Shown here: positions 56,454-64,000 of the stretch, one piece after another
How the letters are laid out: each line of letters begins with the position of its first letter
How positions within the stretch are numbered: position 1 is the stretch's first letter
From: Pseudomonas cavernicola
Lineage (GTDB): Bacteria; Pseudomonadota; Gammaproteobacteria; Pseudomonadales; Pseudomonadaceae
Assembly: GCF_003596405.1 (NCBI RefSeq)
Contig: NZ_QYUR01000002.1
Location: 372,001 to 436,000, forward strand
Direction of reading: 5' to 3'
Length of the DNA: 64,000 bases
Notes under the pieces: model-generated
Seen by the model: only the letters and a program-made list of their open reading frames with translations
What the model was told of the DNA's origin: nothing
Database searches by the model: none
Translations under genes and position numbers: made by a program

Positions 56454-56485
56454 ATCGCCACTCCCGCTCTGGCGGGTATGGCGAT
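56454..56485 (+). terminator. Hairpin between the DUF2796 and ABC genes
   Basis: ATCGCCA-CTCCCGC...GGCGGGTA-TGGCGAT: 7-bp outer and CCGC/GCGG inner arms. No T-run follows. It may be an attenuator or a processing hairpin that lowers expression of the ABC genes. Confidence 0.45.
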
Positions 56486-56564
56486 GCAGAGCCTGTATTG
56501 CATTTTCTTAATGCTCAATTCCTGAATTGCAGCAGATCGGCCGGGGTAACCCGACCGCTTATTT

Positions 56565-57275
56565 ATGACCCCAGCACTGATAGCGCTTTCCGATCTCGGC
56601 TTCGCCTGGCCCGGCCACGCGGAGCTTCTGGACATTCCGGGGTTCCGCCTGGAGCATGGGGAGACCCTGTTCCTCAAAGGCCCTAGCGGCAGCGGCAAGA
56701 CCACCCTGCTCGGCCTGCTCGGCGGCGTGCAGAAGCCCATTCGCGGCAGCATCCGCCTGCTCGGGCAGGAGCTGACCGCGCTGTCCGCTGGTGCGCGCGA
56801 TCACTTTCGCGTCGATCACACAGGCTACATCTTTCAGCAGTTCAACCTGCTGCCGTTTCTCTCGGTACGCGAGAACGTCGAGCTGCCCTGCCACTTCTCC
56901 AAACTCCGCGCCCGCCGCGCCAAGCAGCGCCACGGCAGCGTCGATCAAGCCGCCGCGACCTTACTCGCACACCTTGGCTTGAAAGATCCGAGCCTGCTGG
57001 CACGCCGCGCCGATGAACTGTCCATCGGTCAGCAGCAGCGGGTTGCCGCCGCCCGCGCGCTGATTGGCCAGCCCGAACTGGTGATCGCCGACGAACCCAC
57101 CTCGGCGCTGGATGCTGATGCCCGCGAAGCCTTCCTCCAGCTGCTGTTCGCCGAATGCCGCGAGGCCGGCGCCAGCCTGTTGTTCGTCAGCCACGATCAG
57201 AGTCTGGCGCCGCTGTTCGATCGCCACCTGTCCCTGGCGGAACTCAATCGCGCCCGTCAGCCCGCGGAGGCCTGA
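56565..57275 (+). CDS. ABC transporter ATP-binding protein (LolD/MacB type)
   Basis: A 236-residue ATPase: Walker A GPSGSGKTT (39-47), signature LSIGQQQRVAAARAL (variant of LSGGQ), Walker B LVIADEPTSALD, H-loop FVSHD. The type that pairs with FtsX-like permeases. With its partner it may move periplasmic factors or a lipid/protein related to zinc handling; the cargo is unknown. Its stop is one base before the permease ATG. Confidence 0.9.
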   Translation: MTPALIALSDLGFAWPGHAELLDIPGFRLEHGETLFLKGPSGSGKTTLLGLLGGVQKPIRGSIRLLGQELTALSAGARDHFRVDHTGYIFQQFNLLPFLSVRENVELPCHFSKLRARRAKQRHGSVDQAAATLLAHLGLKDPSLLARRADELSIGQQQRVAAARALIGQPELVIADEPTSALDADAREAFLQLLFAECREAGASLLFVSHDQSLAPLFDRHLSLAELNRARQPAEA

Positions 57276-57276
57276 G

Positions 57277-58542
57277 ATGTATCTGTTTCGTCTGGCCATG
57301 GCCAGCCTGGCTAATCGCCGCTTTACCGCCTTGCTCACCGTGTTCGCCATCGCCCTCTCGGTCTGCCTGCTGCTGGCCGTCGAGCGAGTGCGCACCGAAG
57401 CGCGCGCCAGCTTCGCCAGCACCATCAGCGGCACCGACCTGATCGTCGGCGCCCGCTCGGGCTCGATCAACCTGCTGCTGTATTCGGTGTTCCGTATCGG
57501 TAACGCCACCAACAATATTCGCTGGGACAGCTTCGAGCATTTCGCCCACAGCCCGCGGGTGAAGTGGGCAATTCCGATGTCCCTCGGCGACTCCCATCGC
57601 GGCTACCGGGTGATGGGCACCAGCGCGGCCTACTTCGAGCACTACCACTACGGCCGCGGGCAAGCCCTGCAACTGGCGCAGGGCCGGGCTTTCGCGAGCG
57701 ACCCATTCGAGGTGGTCCTCGGCGCCGAAGTGGCCGACGCGCTCAAGTACCGACTTGGCGAGCAGATCGTACTGGCCCACGGTGTGGCGACGGTGAGCCT
57801 GGTCAAACACGATGACAAACCCTTCACCGTGGTCGGCATCCTCCAGCGCACCGGCACCCCGGTAGATCGCACTCTGCATATCAGCCTGGGCGGCATGCAG
57901 GCGCTGCATATCGACTGGAAGGCCGGCATGCCGGCGCAGGGTGCCGGGCGGATCAGCGCCGAGCAGACGCGCAGTATGGATCTGACCCCACAAGCCATCA
58001 CCGCATTCATGCTCGGACTGAACAGCAAGATCGCCACCTTCACCGTGCAGCGCGAGATCAATGAATTTCGCGGCGAGCCGCTGCTGGCGATCCTGCCAGG
58101 TGTAGCCCTACAAGAGTTGTGGAGCCTGATGGGTACTGCGGAGAAAGCGTTGTTCGTGGTCTCGCTGTTCGTGGTGATCACCGGGCTGATTGGCATGCTC
58201 ACGGCAATTCTGACCAGCCTGAATGAGCGTCGCCGCGAGATGGCGATCCTCCGTTCAGTTGGCGCGCGGCCTTGGCATATTGCCAGTCTGCTAGTGCTGG
58301 AGGCGTTTGCCCTGGCCTTCTCCGGCGTGCTGCTCGGCACGCTGCTGCTCTACGCCGGCATCGCCGGCGCCCAAGGCTATGTGCAGGCCAATTACGGCCT
58401 TTATCTACCGCTGGCGCTGCCGAGTCGCTATGAGTGGACGCTGCTCGGCGCTATTCTGGCCGCCGCCCTACTGATGGGCTGTGTACCGGCCTGGCGCGCC
58501 TATCGGCAGTCGCTGGCCGACGGCCTGTCCATACGCTTATGA
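57277..58542 (+). CDS. FtsX-like ABC permease
   Basis: A 421-residue permease of the MacB/LolE type: N-terminal membrane helix (about 18-38), a periplasmic domain (about 40-280) with LIVGARSGSINLLLYSVFRIGNATNNIRW, and three C-terminal helices with LTSLNERRREMAILRSVGARPWHI, the FtsX-family motif. GGAGG at 57266-57270 sets ATG 57277. Forms a mechanotransmission-type pair with the upstream ATPase. Confidence 0.9.
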   Translation: MYLFRLAMASLANRRFTALLTVFAIALSVCLLLAVERVRTEARASFASTISGTDLIVGARSGSINLLLYSVFRIGNATNNIRWDSFEHFAHSPRVKWAIPMSLGDSHRGYRVMGTSAAYFEHYHYGRGQALQLAQGRAFASDPFEVVLGAEVADALKYRLGEQIVLAHGVATVSLVKHDDKPFTVVGILQRTGTPVDRTLHISLGGMQALHIDWKAGMPAQGAGRISAEQTRSMDLTPQAITAFMLGLNSKIATFTVQREINEFRGEPLLAILPGVALQELWSLMGTAEKALFVVSLFVVITGLIGMLTAILTSLNERRREMAILRSVGARPWHIASLLVLEAFALAFSGVLLGTLLLYAGIAGAQGYVQANYGLYLPLALPSRYEWTLLGAILAAALLMGCVPAWRAYRQSLADGLSIRL

Positions 58543-58552
58543 GGATCGCTTG

Positions 58553-59089
58553 ATGTTGCGCCGCTCACTCACCCTTGCGCTGTTGCTGGCTACTCCGTTC
58601 CTGCCCCTCCACGTCGGAGCGGCGGAGGTGCGCGAGCTGACCTGGTCCGAATTGATTCCGGCGGACGCGCCGGCGGCGGCCCCATCGCAAGCGCCGATCC
58701 ATGACCTCTCGCAGCTGGCCGATGCCTTGGCTGCCGAATCCGCTCCGGCGGCGAAACAACAGTCGCCTGCCGCACCGGTGGTCAAAGCCCTGGATGGCCA
58801 GGAAGTGAAACTTCCCGGCTACATCGTGCCGCTGGATGTCACTGAAGAAGGCCGCGTCACCGAGTTTCTCCTGGTGCCTTATTTCGGCGCCTGCATCCAT
58901 GTGCCACCACCACCGCCCAACCAAATTGTCCACGTCACCAGCGAACTGGGCGTGCTAATGGATGCGCTGTATCAACCGTTCTGGATCGAAGGCCCGTTGC
59001 AGGTGCAAGCCAGCAGCAGCGAACTGGCGGAGGCCGGTTACCAGATGGTCGCCAGCAAGATCTATCCCTACGAGATGCCCGACAGCTAA
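58553..59089 (+). CDS. DUF3299 periplasmic protein
   Basis: A 178-residue secreted protein (signal peptide to about residue 24). DUF3299 pattern: LTWSELIP, VKLPGYIVPLD, EFLLVPYFGACIHVPPPPPNQIV. CIHVPPPP suggests a metal-binding Cys and His. Last gene of the zinc-linked operon; a terminator follows. Confidence 0.88.
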   Translation: MLRRSLTLALLLATPFLPLHVGAAEVRELTWSELIPADAPAAAPSQAPIHDLSQLADALAAESAPAAKQQSPAAPVVKALDGQEVKLPGYIVPLDVTEEGRVTEFLLVPYFGACIHVPPPPPNQIVHVTSELGVLMDALYQPFWIEGPLQVQASSSELAEAGYQMVASKIYPYEMPDS

Positions 59090-59108
59090 CGCCAAGCAAT
59101 CTCGAGAA

Positions 59109-59140
59109 GCAAAAGGCCCGGACTAAGCCGGGCCTTTTGC
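59109..59140 (+). terminator. Terminator after the DUF3299 gene
   Basis: GCAAAAGGCCCGG (59109-59121) and CCGGGCCTTTTGC (59128-59140) are exact complements with a 6-base loop, so it can act on both strands. Confidence 0.88.
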
Positions 59141-59180
59141 TATCTGCCAGCGCCTTTCTACTGCGCAGACTCGGCAAGCA

Positions 59181-59194
59181 TTGCTCTGGATCAA
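59181..59194 (+). promoter_or_regulatory. ANR/Fnr-type box upstream of oprG
   Basis: TTGCTCTGGATCAA, one mismatch to TTGAT-N4-ATCAA. It lies 66 bases before the oprG ATG. In P. aeruginosa oprG is induced under low oxygen through Anr, consistent with this site. Confidence 0.65.
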
Positions 59195-59210
59195 GATGGC
59201 TCCGTAGGCG

Positions 59211-59253
59211 CTCCTTAACATTGAACCCAGCCAATCAGTTCAATGTTAAGGAG
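59211..59253 (+). promoter_or_regulatory. Perfect hairpin covering the oprG ribosome-binding site
   Basis: CTCCTTAACATTGAA (59211-59225) is the exact complement of TTCAATGTTAAGGAG (59239-59253), a 15-bp stem with a 13-base loop. The Shine-Dalgarno AAGGAG (59248-59253) is entirely inside the right arm, seven bases before the ATG. This should block translation unless opened. Confidence 0.7.
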
Positions 59254-59259
59254 CCCTCT

Positions 59260-59943
59260 ATGCACAAGCCTCTCTTTGCCGCGCCGCTGCTCGCACTAGC
59301 CCTTGCCAGCCCCTTGGCCATGGCCTACCAGACCGGCGACATCATCGTTCGCGCCGGCGCCATAACCGTCGACCCGCACGAAGACAGCGGCAACATCGAT
59401 CATGCCGTCCTCGGCAAGGTCGCAGGCAGCAAGGCCACACTCGACAGCGATACCCAGCTGGGCCTGAACTTCGCCTATATGCTGACCAACCATGTCGGTA
59501 TTGAATTGCTGGCCGCCACGCCCTTCAACCATGACGTCGGCGTGAAAGGCATGCCCGGTGCCTTTGCTGGCCTGAACGGCAAGTTGGGTGAAATCAAGCA
59601 CCTGCCGCCAACCCTGAGTGCTGTTTACTATCCGCTGGACAGTGCTTCTGCCTTCCAACCCTACGTCGGGCTCGGCATCAATTACACCTGGTTCTTCGAT
59701 GACAAGCTGAGCAGCGAAGCAGAAAGCAAAGGCTTCCGCGGCCTGGACATGAAGGACTCCTGGGGCCTCGCCGGCCAGGTGGGCATGGACTACATGCTGA
59801 CTGACAACATCATGCTCAACGCCCAAGTGCGCTATATCGACATTGAAACTACCGGCACCACATACCTCGCTGGCGACAAGGTGAAGGTTGATGTCGACGT
59901 CGACCCATGGGTGTATATGGTCGGTCTCGGCTACAAGTTCTAA
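59260..59943 (+). CDS. oprG: OmpW-family outer-membrane protein OprG
   Basis: A 227-residue eight-stranded barrel that passes small amino acids or hydrophobic compounds. Signal peptide to about residue 21 (LAMA); GDIIVRAGAITVDPHE, LTNHVGIELLAATPFNHDV, LPPTLSAVYYP and C-terminal GLGYKF are OmpW motifs, with a terminal Phe. AAGGAG sits in the hairpin just upstream. A terminator follows. Confidence 0.93.
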   Translation: MHKPLFAAPLLALALASPLAMAYQTGDIIVRAGAITVDPHEDSGNIDHAVLGKVAGSKATLDSDTQLGLNFAYMLTNHVGIELLAATPFNHDVGVKGMPGAFAGLNGKLGEIKHLPPTLSAVYYPLDSASAFQPYVGLGINYTWFFDDKLSSEAESKGFRGLDMKDSWGLAGQVGMDYMLTDNIMLNAQVRYIDIETTGTTYLAGDKVKVDVDVDPWVYMVGLGYKF

Positions 59944-59963
59944 GCGTGGGTCCCAGCCCCAGC

Positions 59964-59989
59964 AAAAAGGCGCCTACCGGCGCCTTTTT
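59964..59989 (+). terminator. Terminator after oprG
   Basis: AAAAAGGCGCC-TACC-GGCGCCTTTTT-type stem-loop followed by TC. Bidirectional, serving oprG and the convergent epimerase gene. Confidence 0.88.
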
Positions 59990-60026
59990 CGTATCCGTCA
60001 GGCGGGCCGCACAACCGTTTCGCGCC

Positions 60027-60956
60027 TCAATGCGCCAACAGCTGCGCCAGCCCCATCGCCATCGGCGTCGGTTCGGGGAAGCCGTAGCGGCTCAGCAGGC
60101 GCTGATTGTTCGCCCGCGAATGACGAATATCACCGGCACGCGCCGCTACATAGGTAACTTGCGGCAGGCCGCCGAGCACTCCGGCGATCTCGGCCAACAG
60201 CTGGTTGAGGCTGGTGGCACGGTTCAAACCGACGTTCGCCGCGCCCACCTCGAGCACCGGCAACTCCAGCGCCCGCAACAGCAGCCCGACCAGATCACCG
60301 ACATAGACAAAGTCGCGAGTCTGCTCGCCATCGCCAAACACCGTGATCGGCAAGCCCTGCTGCGCACGCTCGATAAAGATGCTAATCACCCCGGAATAGG
60401 GCGAGGACGGATCCTGGCGCGGCCCGAAGATATTGAAAAAACGAAAGATCGCCGGCTCCAGGCCATGCTGGCGACGGTAGAAATCCAAGTACTGCTCACT
60501 GCCCAGCTTGTCCACCGCGTAAGGCGTCAGCGGTGCCTTCGGCGTGTCTTCATCGATCGCCAGGCCTTCACCATTGTTGCCGTACACCGCAGCGCTGGAG
60601 GCGAACAACACTCGTTTGACGCCGTGCTGGCGCATCGCCTCGCAAACATTCAGGGTGCCGACGAAGTTGCTCTGGTGAGTGCTGACCGGGTCGTCTACCG
60701 AGGCCTGCACCGAGGCCACCGCCGCCAGATGCGCCACCGCCTGGCAGCCGGCGACCGCCCGCAGCACCAGCGCGGCATCGGCGACGTCACCGACGATCAG
60801 CTCCAGCCTCGGGTTCTCCAGCGGCAGATTGCCCGGTTTGCCACTCGACAGATTATCTAGCACACGCACGGCATAGCCCTTGGCGAGCAGCGCATCGACC
60901 AGATGTGAGCCGATAAAGCCGGCTCCTCCGGTGACCAGGATAGGCGAATCAGACAT
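60027..60956 (-). CDS. NAD-dependent epimerase/dehydratase (nucleotide-sugar SDR)
   Basis: A 309-residue extended SDR: ILVTGGAGFIGSHLVDALL at the start, AHLAAVASVQASV, SSAAVYGNN for the Ser and TPYAVDKLGSEQY for the Tyr-xxx-Lys pair, RFFNIFGPRQDPSSPYSGVI. Resembles UDP-glucose 4-epimerase-like enzymes of pseudomonads; the sugar is unknown. ATG 60954-60956 overlaps the end of the next gene by 8 bases. Confidence 0.9.
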   Translation of the reverse strand: MSDSPILVTGGAGFIGSHLVDALLAKGYAVRVLDNLSSGKPGNLPLENPRLELIVGDVADAALVLRAVAGCQAVAHLAAVASVQASVDDPVSTHQSNFVGTLNVCEAMRQHGVKRVLFASSAAVYGNNGEGLAIDEDTPKAPLTPYAVDKLGSEQYLDFYRRQHGLEPAIFRFFNIFGPRQDPSSPYSGVISIFIERAQQGLPITVFGDGEQTRDFVYVGDLVGLLLRALELPVLEVGAANVGLNRATSLNQLLAEIAGVLGGLPQVTYVAARAGDIRHSRANNQRLLSRYGFPEPTPMAMGLAQLLAH

Positions 60957-61833
60957 GACGATAATAACGATCCAGAAGGCTCGGCAGCCCAGCCCGCCAA
61001 GCGCGCGGCTTGATGCCGAAGGTATGTAGAATTTTCTTGCAGGCCAGTACCGCATGCTGCGGCTCATCGGCGGCATCTGGGCGGGCCGCATGTGCCTGCG
61101 GGCCGATCTCTTCTACCTGCAAGCGCCGGAAGGCACGGGCCTCGGCCAGGATGGCCTGGCCCAGCGCCAACGAGGTGGTCGCCTCGTAGCCACCATAGTG
61201 GTAAGTGCCCCACAGCGGCGCCAGACAGTCCAACTGCTTCAACACGGCGATAATCACCCGCGCGGCATCATCGACCGGAGTCGGGTTACCACGCCGGTCG
61301 TCCGCCAGAAACAACTCGGTATCCTGCTCGGCGCGGGTGAGAAAGCGCCCGAGCAGGCCATCGACGCTGTCGTCGAGCAACCAGCCGAAGCGCAGTAACA
61401 CGTGCCGCGGACAAGCCGCGCGCACACTCTGCTCGATCCGCCAGAGCGCTTGCCCACGCAGCCCGAGCGGAACCTGCTCTTCCTTCTCGCTGTAGGCAGT
61501 GGCACGCGAGCCGTCGAATACCCTATAGCTGGACGGTTGCAACAGGCGAATAGCGTGATGCTGACACAGCTCAGCCAAGCGCTCGACCGCCCGTTCCTGG
61601 GCCATAAAGCGCTCTTCGCTGACCACTTCGGCCTGGAACCAGTCGAAGTAGTAGGCGAGATTGATCACCGCATCGGGGCGGGTTTCATCGAGCAACTGGG
61701 TCAGGCTGGCGGCATCCCAGCCCCCTTCTGGCGGGCGCGGCGCGAGGAAGCCAATGTCTTCCTCGGCGCCCAGGCGAATTAGCGCCTGCCCAAGAGCATT
61801 ACCACCGCCCAGTAGCATCAGGCGCATACGCAT
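60949..61833 (-). CDS. RmlD-like SDR sugar nucleotide-binding protein
   Basis: A 294-residue extended SDR of the RmlD-substrate-binding type. The N-terminal loop is MLLGGGNALGQALIRLG, a variant of GxxGxxG, and the usual Tyr-Lys pair is not obvious (SSYRVFDGSRATAYSE), so it may not be a standard dehydrogenase. PDAVINLAYYFDW and RFGWLLDD are RmlD-like. First gene of a two-gene unit with the epimerase. Confidence 0.8.
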   Translation of the reverse strand: MRMRLMLLGGGNALGQALIRLGAEEDIGFLAPRPPEGGWDAASLTQLLDETRPDAVINLAYYFDWFQAEVVSEERFMAQERAVERLAELCQHHAIRLLQPSSYRVFDGSRATAYSEKEEQVPLGLRGQALWRIEQSVRAACPRHVLLRFGWLLDDSVDGLLGRFLTRAEQDTELFLADDRRGNPTPVDDAARVIIAVLKQLDCLAPLWGTYHYGGYEATTSLALGQAILAEARAFRRLQVEEIGPQAHAARPDAADEPQHAVLACKKILHTFGIKPRAWRAGLPSLLDRYYRHV

Positions 61834-62309
61834 GAGATCCGACTAACCCAGTCGATCAGAACGGTTGTGCATACCAAAAAACTGTTAACAACCTTGAATC
61901 CCCATGTGAATCAAAGGAATAGATAGTCATAACAATCTCCTGGCTGGGTATTCTGTAAACGCAACCCCTGATGCGAGGGTACTTGTTTACATTTTGCGGG
62001 TTTCATCTCCAGACGTCACTGAAAAAAGCCAGGCATCCAGGGAGGTTCGATGGATTGCGGTTCTCCTCTGTTAGAGGGATACCGCCCCACTGGGGCGCTA
62101 TCCCAAGTGGGTGACTTCGCGAGGCGAAGAAGTGGTGGCTGTTTATTTCGACAGGCCAGCTACCTGCAATGACGGAGCTCGCATGAGCAACCGGCAAGTG
62201 GCGCTATTCTTGAGGTCAAATTGACTGTAGTCAAGTGGATACGCGATGCCCGCCTAGCCCCGAAGAACTTCGGTCGGCTTTGACCGCTGCCACCAGATAG
62301 TCTTAGTGA
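61834..62309. other. Intergenic region before the transposase remnant
   Basis: About 475 bases. Two adjacent hairpins are visible: GGGATA...TATCCC (62076-62104, with CCGCCCC/GGGGCG inside) and CTTCGC-GAG-GCGAAG (62115-62129). A minus-strand small ORF (62003-62197) reads through them; its sequence recalls small ORFs near P4-type phage genes, but I cannot support that. No clear left IS end was found. Confidence 0.4.
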
Positions 62310-63057
62310 TGGCTACTCGGCTCGCTTAAGCATCCATTGATCCTGGTCGACTGGTCACCGATTGATGCTTCTGGAACGTTTTTCTTGTTGCGAGCAGCGA
62401 TACCCTTGGCTGGGCGTTCGTTTCCCATTTACGAGAGCGTTCATGAGCGCGAAGGGTGTCCGAAATATCAAAAACGTCTGCTTCAAGCGCTGGCCGAAAT
62501 GCTCTCTGAAGGATGCATTCCAACACTGGTGGCGGACGCGGGTTTTCGACGTCCATGGATCAAGGCGGTCGAGGCGCAGGGCTGGCATTACGTGGGGCGG
62601 GTCCGCAATCGAGACCTTTATCGCAGTGCCTCGCAAACGTGGTTGCCGGTGAAAAATCTATACGCTCTCGCGTCAGCCTCGCCTAAATCGCTGGGGTGTA
62701 TCGAGATGACCCAGAGCACCCCTCACTTCATCCATTTGTACTGCGTCAGACATCCTGCCAAGGGCAGAAAACATCAACGTGTAACCGGCTCAATCGCCAA
62801 AAACAAACTCAGCCGACAATCAGCCAACCGTGAGCGCGAGCCCTGGTCGCTTGCCAGCAACCTGCCGGAGCAGCACTGGAATCCGGCGAAAATCGTCGCG
62901 ATATACAAACAGCGGATGCAGATCGAAGAAGGCTTTCGGGATGTGAAAAGCGAGTACTTGGGCATTGGGTTGAACCTGCATCGAAGCCACTGCCCGAAAC
63001 GGATTGAAGTACTTCTGCTTGTCGCCGCATTGGCCAACCTCGGGCTCGACGCACTTA
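62310..63057 (+). pseudogene. IS4-family transposase, truncated at both ends
   Basis: The reading frame starts abruptly at WLLGSLKHPLILVDWS, with the first DDE Asp in VDW, then TLVADAGFRRPWIKAV (second Asp) and IYKQRMQIEEGFRDVKS, the Y-R-K-E type signature with the catalytic Glu. About 100 N-terminal residues are missing: a stop precedes at 62307. At the other end the frame runs ALANLGLDAL and then straight into the first CRISPR repeat (63058), so the C terminus is lost. Usual length is about 400 residues or more; it cannot be active. Confidence 0.8.
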
Positions 63058-64000
63058 GTTTCAATCCGCGCGCCCGCGTGGGGCGCGACGTGTGAGACCA
63101 AAGTCCTGACTCCTGAGCTGCAAGTTTCAATCCGCGCGCCCGCGTAGGGCGCGACATCACGCGCTGGTTGCAAAAGTCGACCTCGTCCCGGTTTCAATCC
63201 ACGCGCCCCGGTGGGGCGCGACCCCGCTGGGCTGATGGACTCGCTGCTGTGGTGTGTTTCAATCCGCGCGCCCCTGTGGGGCGCGACACCGCCTGTGCCG
63301 CGATCATGGCATCGATTACCCGTTTCAATCCGCGCGTCCCCGTGGGGCGCGACACCTATACGCCGGATACCAACTACCAAGACCCGCCGTTTTAATCCGC
63401 GCGCCCACGTGGGGCGCGACTCAAGGCTTCTACCTGGCCGACGGTACTTACCTGTTTCAATCCGCGCGCCCGCGTGGGGCGCGACTTGCGCTTCTCGCCA
63501 ATCTCTTGGAACACCTGCATGTTTCAATCCGCGCGCCCGCGTGGGGCGCGACATCCTCCAGCACCGGGTTGATCCGGCCTTGGGCGTTTCAATCCTCGCG
63601 CCCCCGTGGGGCGCGACTTACCGGCTATCACATGAGGGCTAGACGCCCGAGGTTTCAATCCGCGCACCCGCGTGGGGCGCGACTTATACGGGATCAGCGT
63701 GGTGTTGACGCCATCGAAGTTTCAATCCGCGCGCCCGCATAGAGCGCGACAGCACGCGCTGGTTGCAAAAGTCGACCTCGTCCCGGTTTCAATCCACGCG
63801 CCCCCGCAGGGCGCGACCATGCTCGCCGCCGCTCCAGCGCCGAAGGTGGGGGTTTCAATCCGCGCGCCCCCGCGGGGCGCGACGCTTTTATCCGCAATAC
63901 CTTCCTCGGGTAGCCAGTTTCAATCCGCGCGCCCGCGTGGGGCGCGACCGGCTGGTCGCCTCGTTATGTAGATCAAATACCTGGTTTCAATCCGCGCGCC
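63058..64000 (-). CRISPR. CRISPR array, type I-C-like, leader-distal end
   Basis: Fourteen full 32-base repeats (starts 63058, 63124, 63191, 63256, 63322, 63389, 63454, 63521, 63586, 63652, 63719, 63786, 63852, 63917) and a partial one from 63984, with 33-35-base spacers. On the minus strand the repeat begins GTCGCGCCCC and ends GGATTGAAAC, the type I-C pattern whose 3' end becomes the crRNA handle, so transcription should run leftward and leader and cas genes lie beyond the right edge. Repeats differ in the loop and a few stem positions. No cas gene is in the window. Confidence 0.95.

Noticed and set aside
62003..62197. Minus-strand 64-codon ORF that recalled small P4-phage-associated ORFs
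   Set aside because: It overlaps two hairpins, has no start signal and the likeness is only from memory; reported only in the intergenic note.
62820..63742. ORFs running through the CRISPR array (both strands)
   Set aside because: Their repeated SIRAPAWGA / SRPTRARGLK patterns are just translated repeats; arrays without stops are common in GC-rich repeats.
1..64000. tRNA or rRNA genes
   Set aside because: No cloverleaf-like or rRNA-like segment was noticed by eye; a tRNA scan would be needed to be certain.

Overview
The window looks like a chromosomal segment of a Pseudomonas species. Codon use is GC-rich, and the gene order (mrdA-rlmH-rsfS-nadD-proA ... eatR-aldehyde dehydrogenase-eat-eutBC ... 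xseB-ispA ... dxs-btuB-btuF-ribA-pgpA-thiL-nusB-ribH-ribB-ribE-ribD-nrdR ... oprG) follows, from memory, the P. aeruginosa PAO1 block around PA4003 to PA4069. Almost everything is core genome. The accessory parts are a class A beta-lactamase gene, a large fused acyl-CoA carboxylase gene, an IS110-family element, a decayed IS4-like transposase and a CRISPR array running off the right edge.

Layout. 0-3.2 kb: minus-strand cell-wall, ribosome, NAD and proline genes. 3.5-18.6 kb: single-gene units including an alpha/beta hydrolase with a possible PilZ-like tail, a DNA glycosylase, a DedA-PAP2 fusion, lrgB/cidA, a MORN-repeat/C13-protease lipoprotein, ubiX and mpl. 16.7-24.5 kb: an ethanolamine unit, with an RpoN-dependent activator (EatR-like) divergent from acetaldehyde dehydrogenase, permease and ammonia-lyase genes, and a visible -24/-12 promoter between them. 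24.8-28.4 kb: a decayed stretch with three frame-disrupted genes around mtfA and ppa. 28.4-38.3 kb: TetR/oxygenase pair, xseB-ispA, a PAP2 phosphatase, a fused carboxylase and dxs. 38.3-43.2 kb: cobalamin riboswitch, btuB, IS110 element, btuF. 43.2-53.1 kb: riboflavin, thiamine and nusB genes on the minus strand, with an FMN riboswitch before the riboflavin synthase gene. 53.2-61.8 kb: lipoprotein, methyltransferase, CnoX-type thioredoxin, a zinc-linked operon behind a Zur-like box, oprG behind an ANR-like box, and two nucleotide-sugar-type SDR genes. 61.8-64 kb: transposase remnant fused to the leader-distal end of a type I-C-like CRISPR array (14 full repeats and one partial).

The strongest new reading is the IS110 element. 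It sits in the second of two tandem REP-like palindromes with a CT core on both sides. Its left noncoding end contains four short segments that match left target, right target, left donor and right donor in the order and with the hairpins expected of a bridge RNA. Other leads are a CRISPR array with very heterogeneous repeats and a diverged duplicate repeat-spacer-repeat module, a family of long dispersed palindromes, and a perfect 15-bp hairpin that buries the oprG ribosome-binding site.
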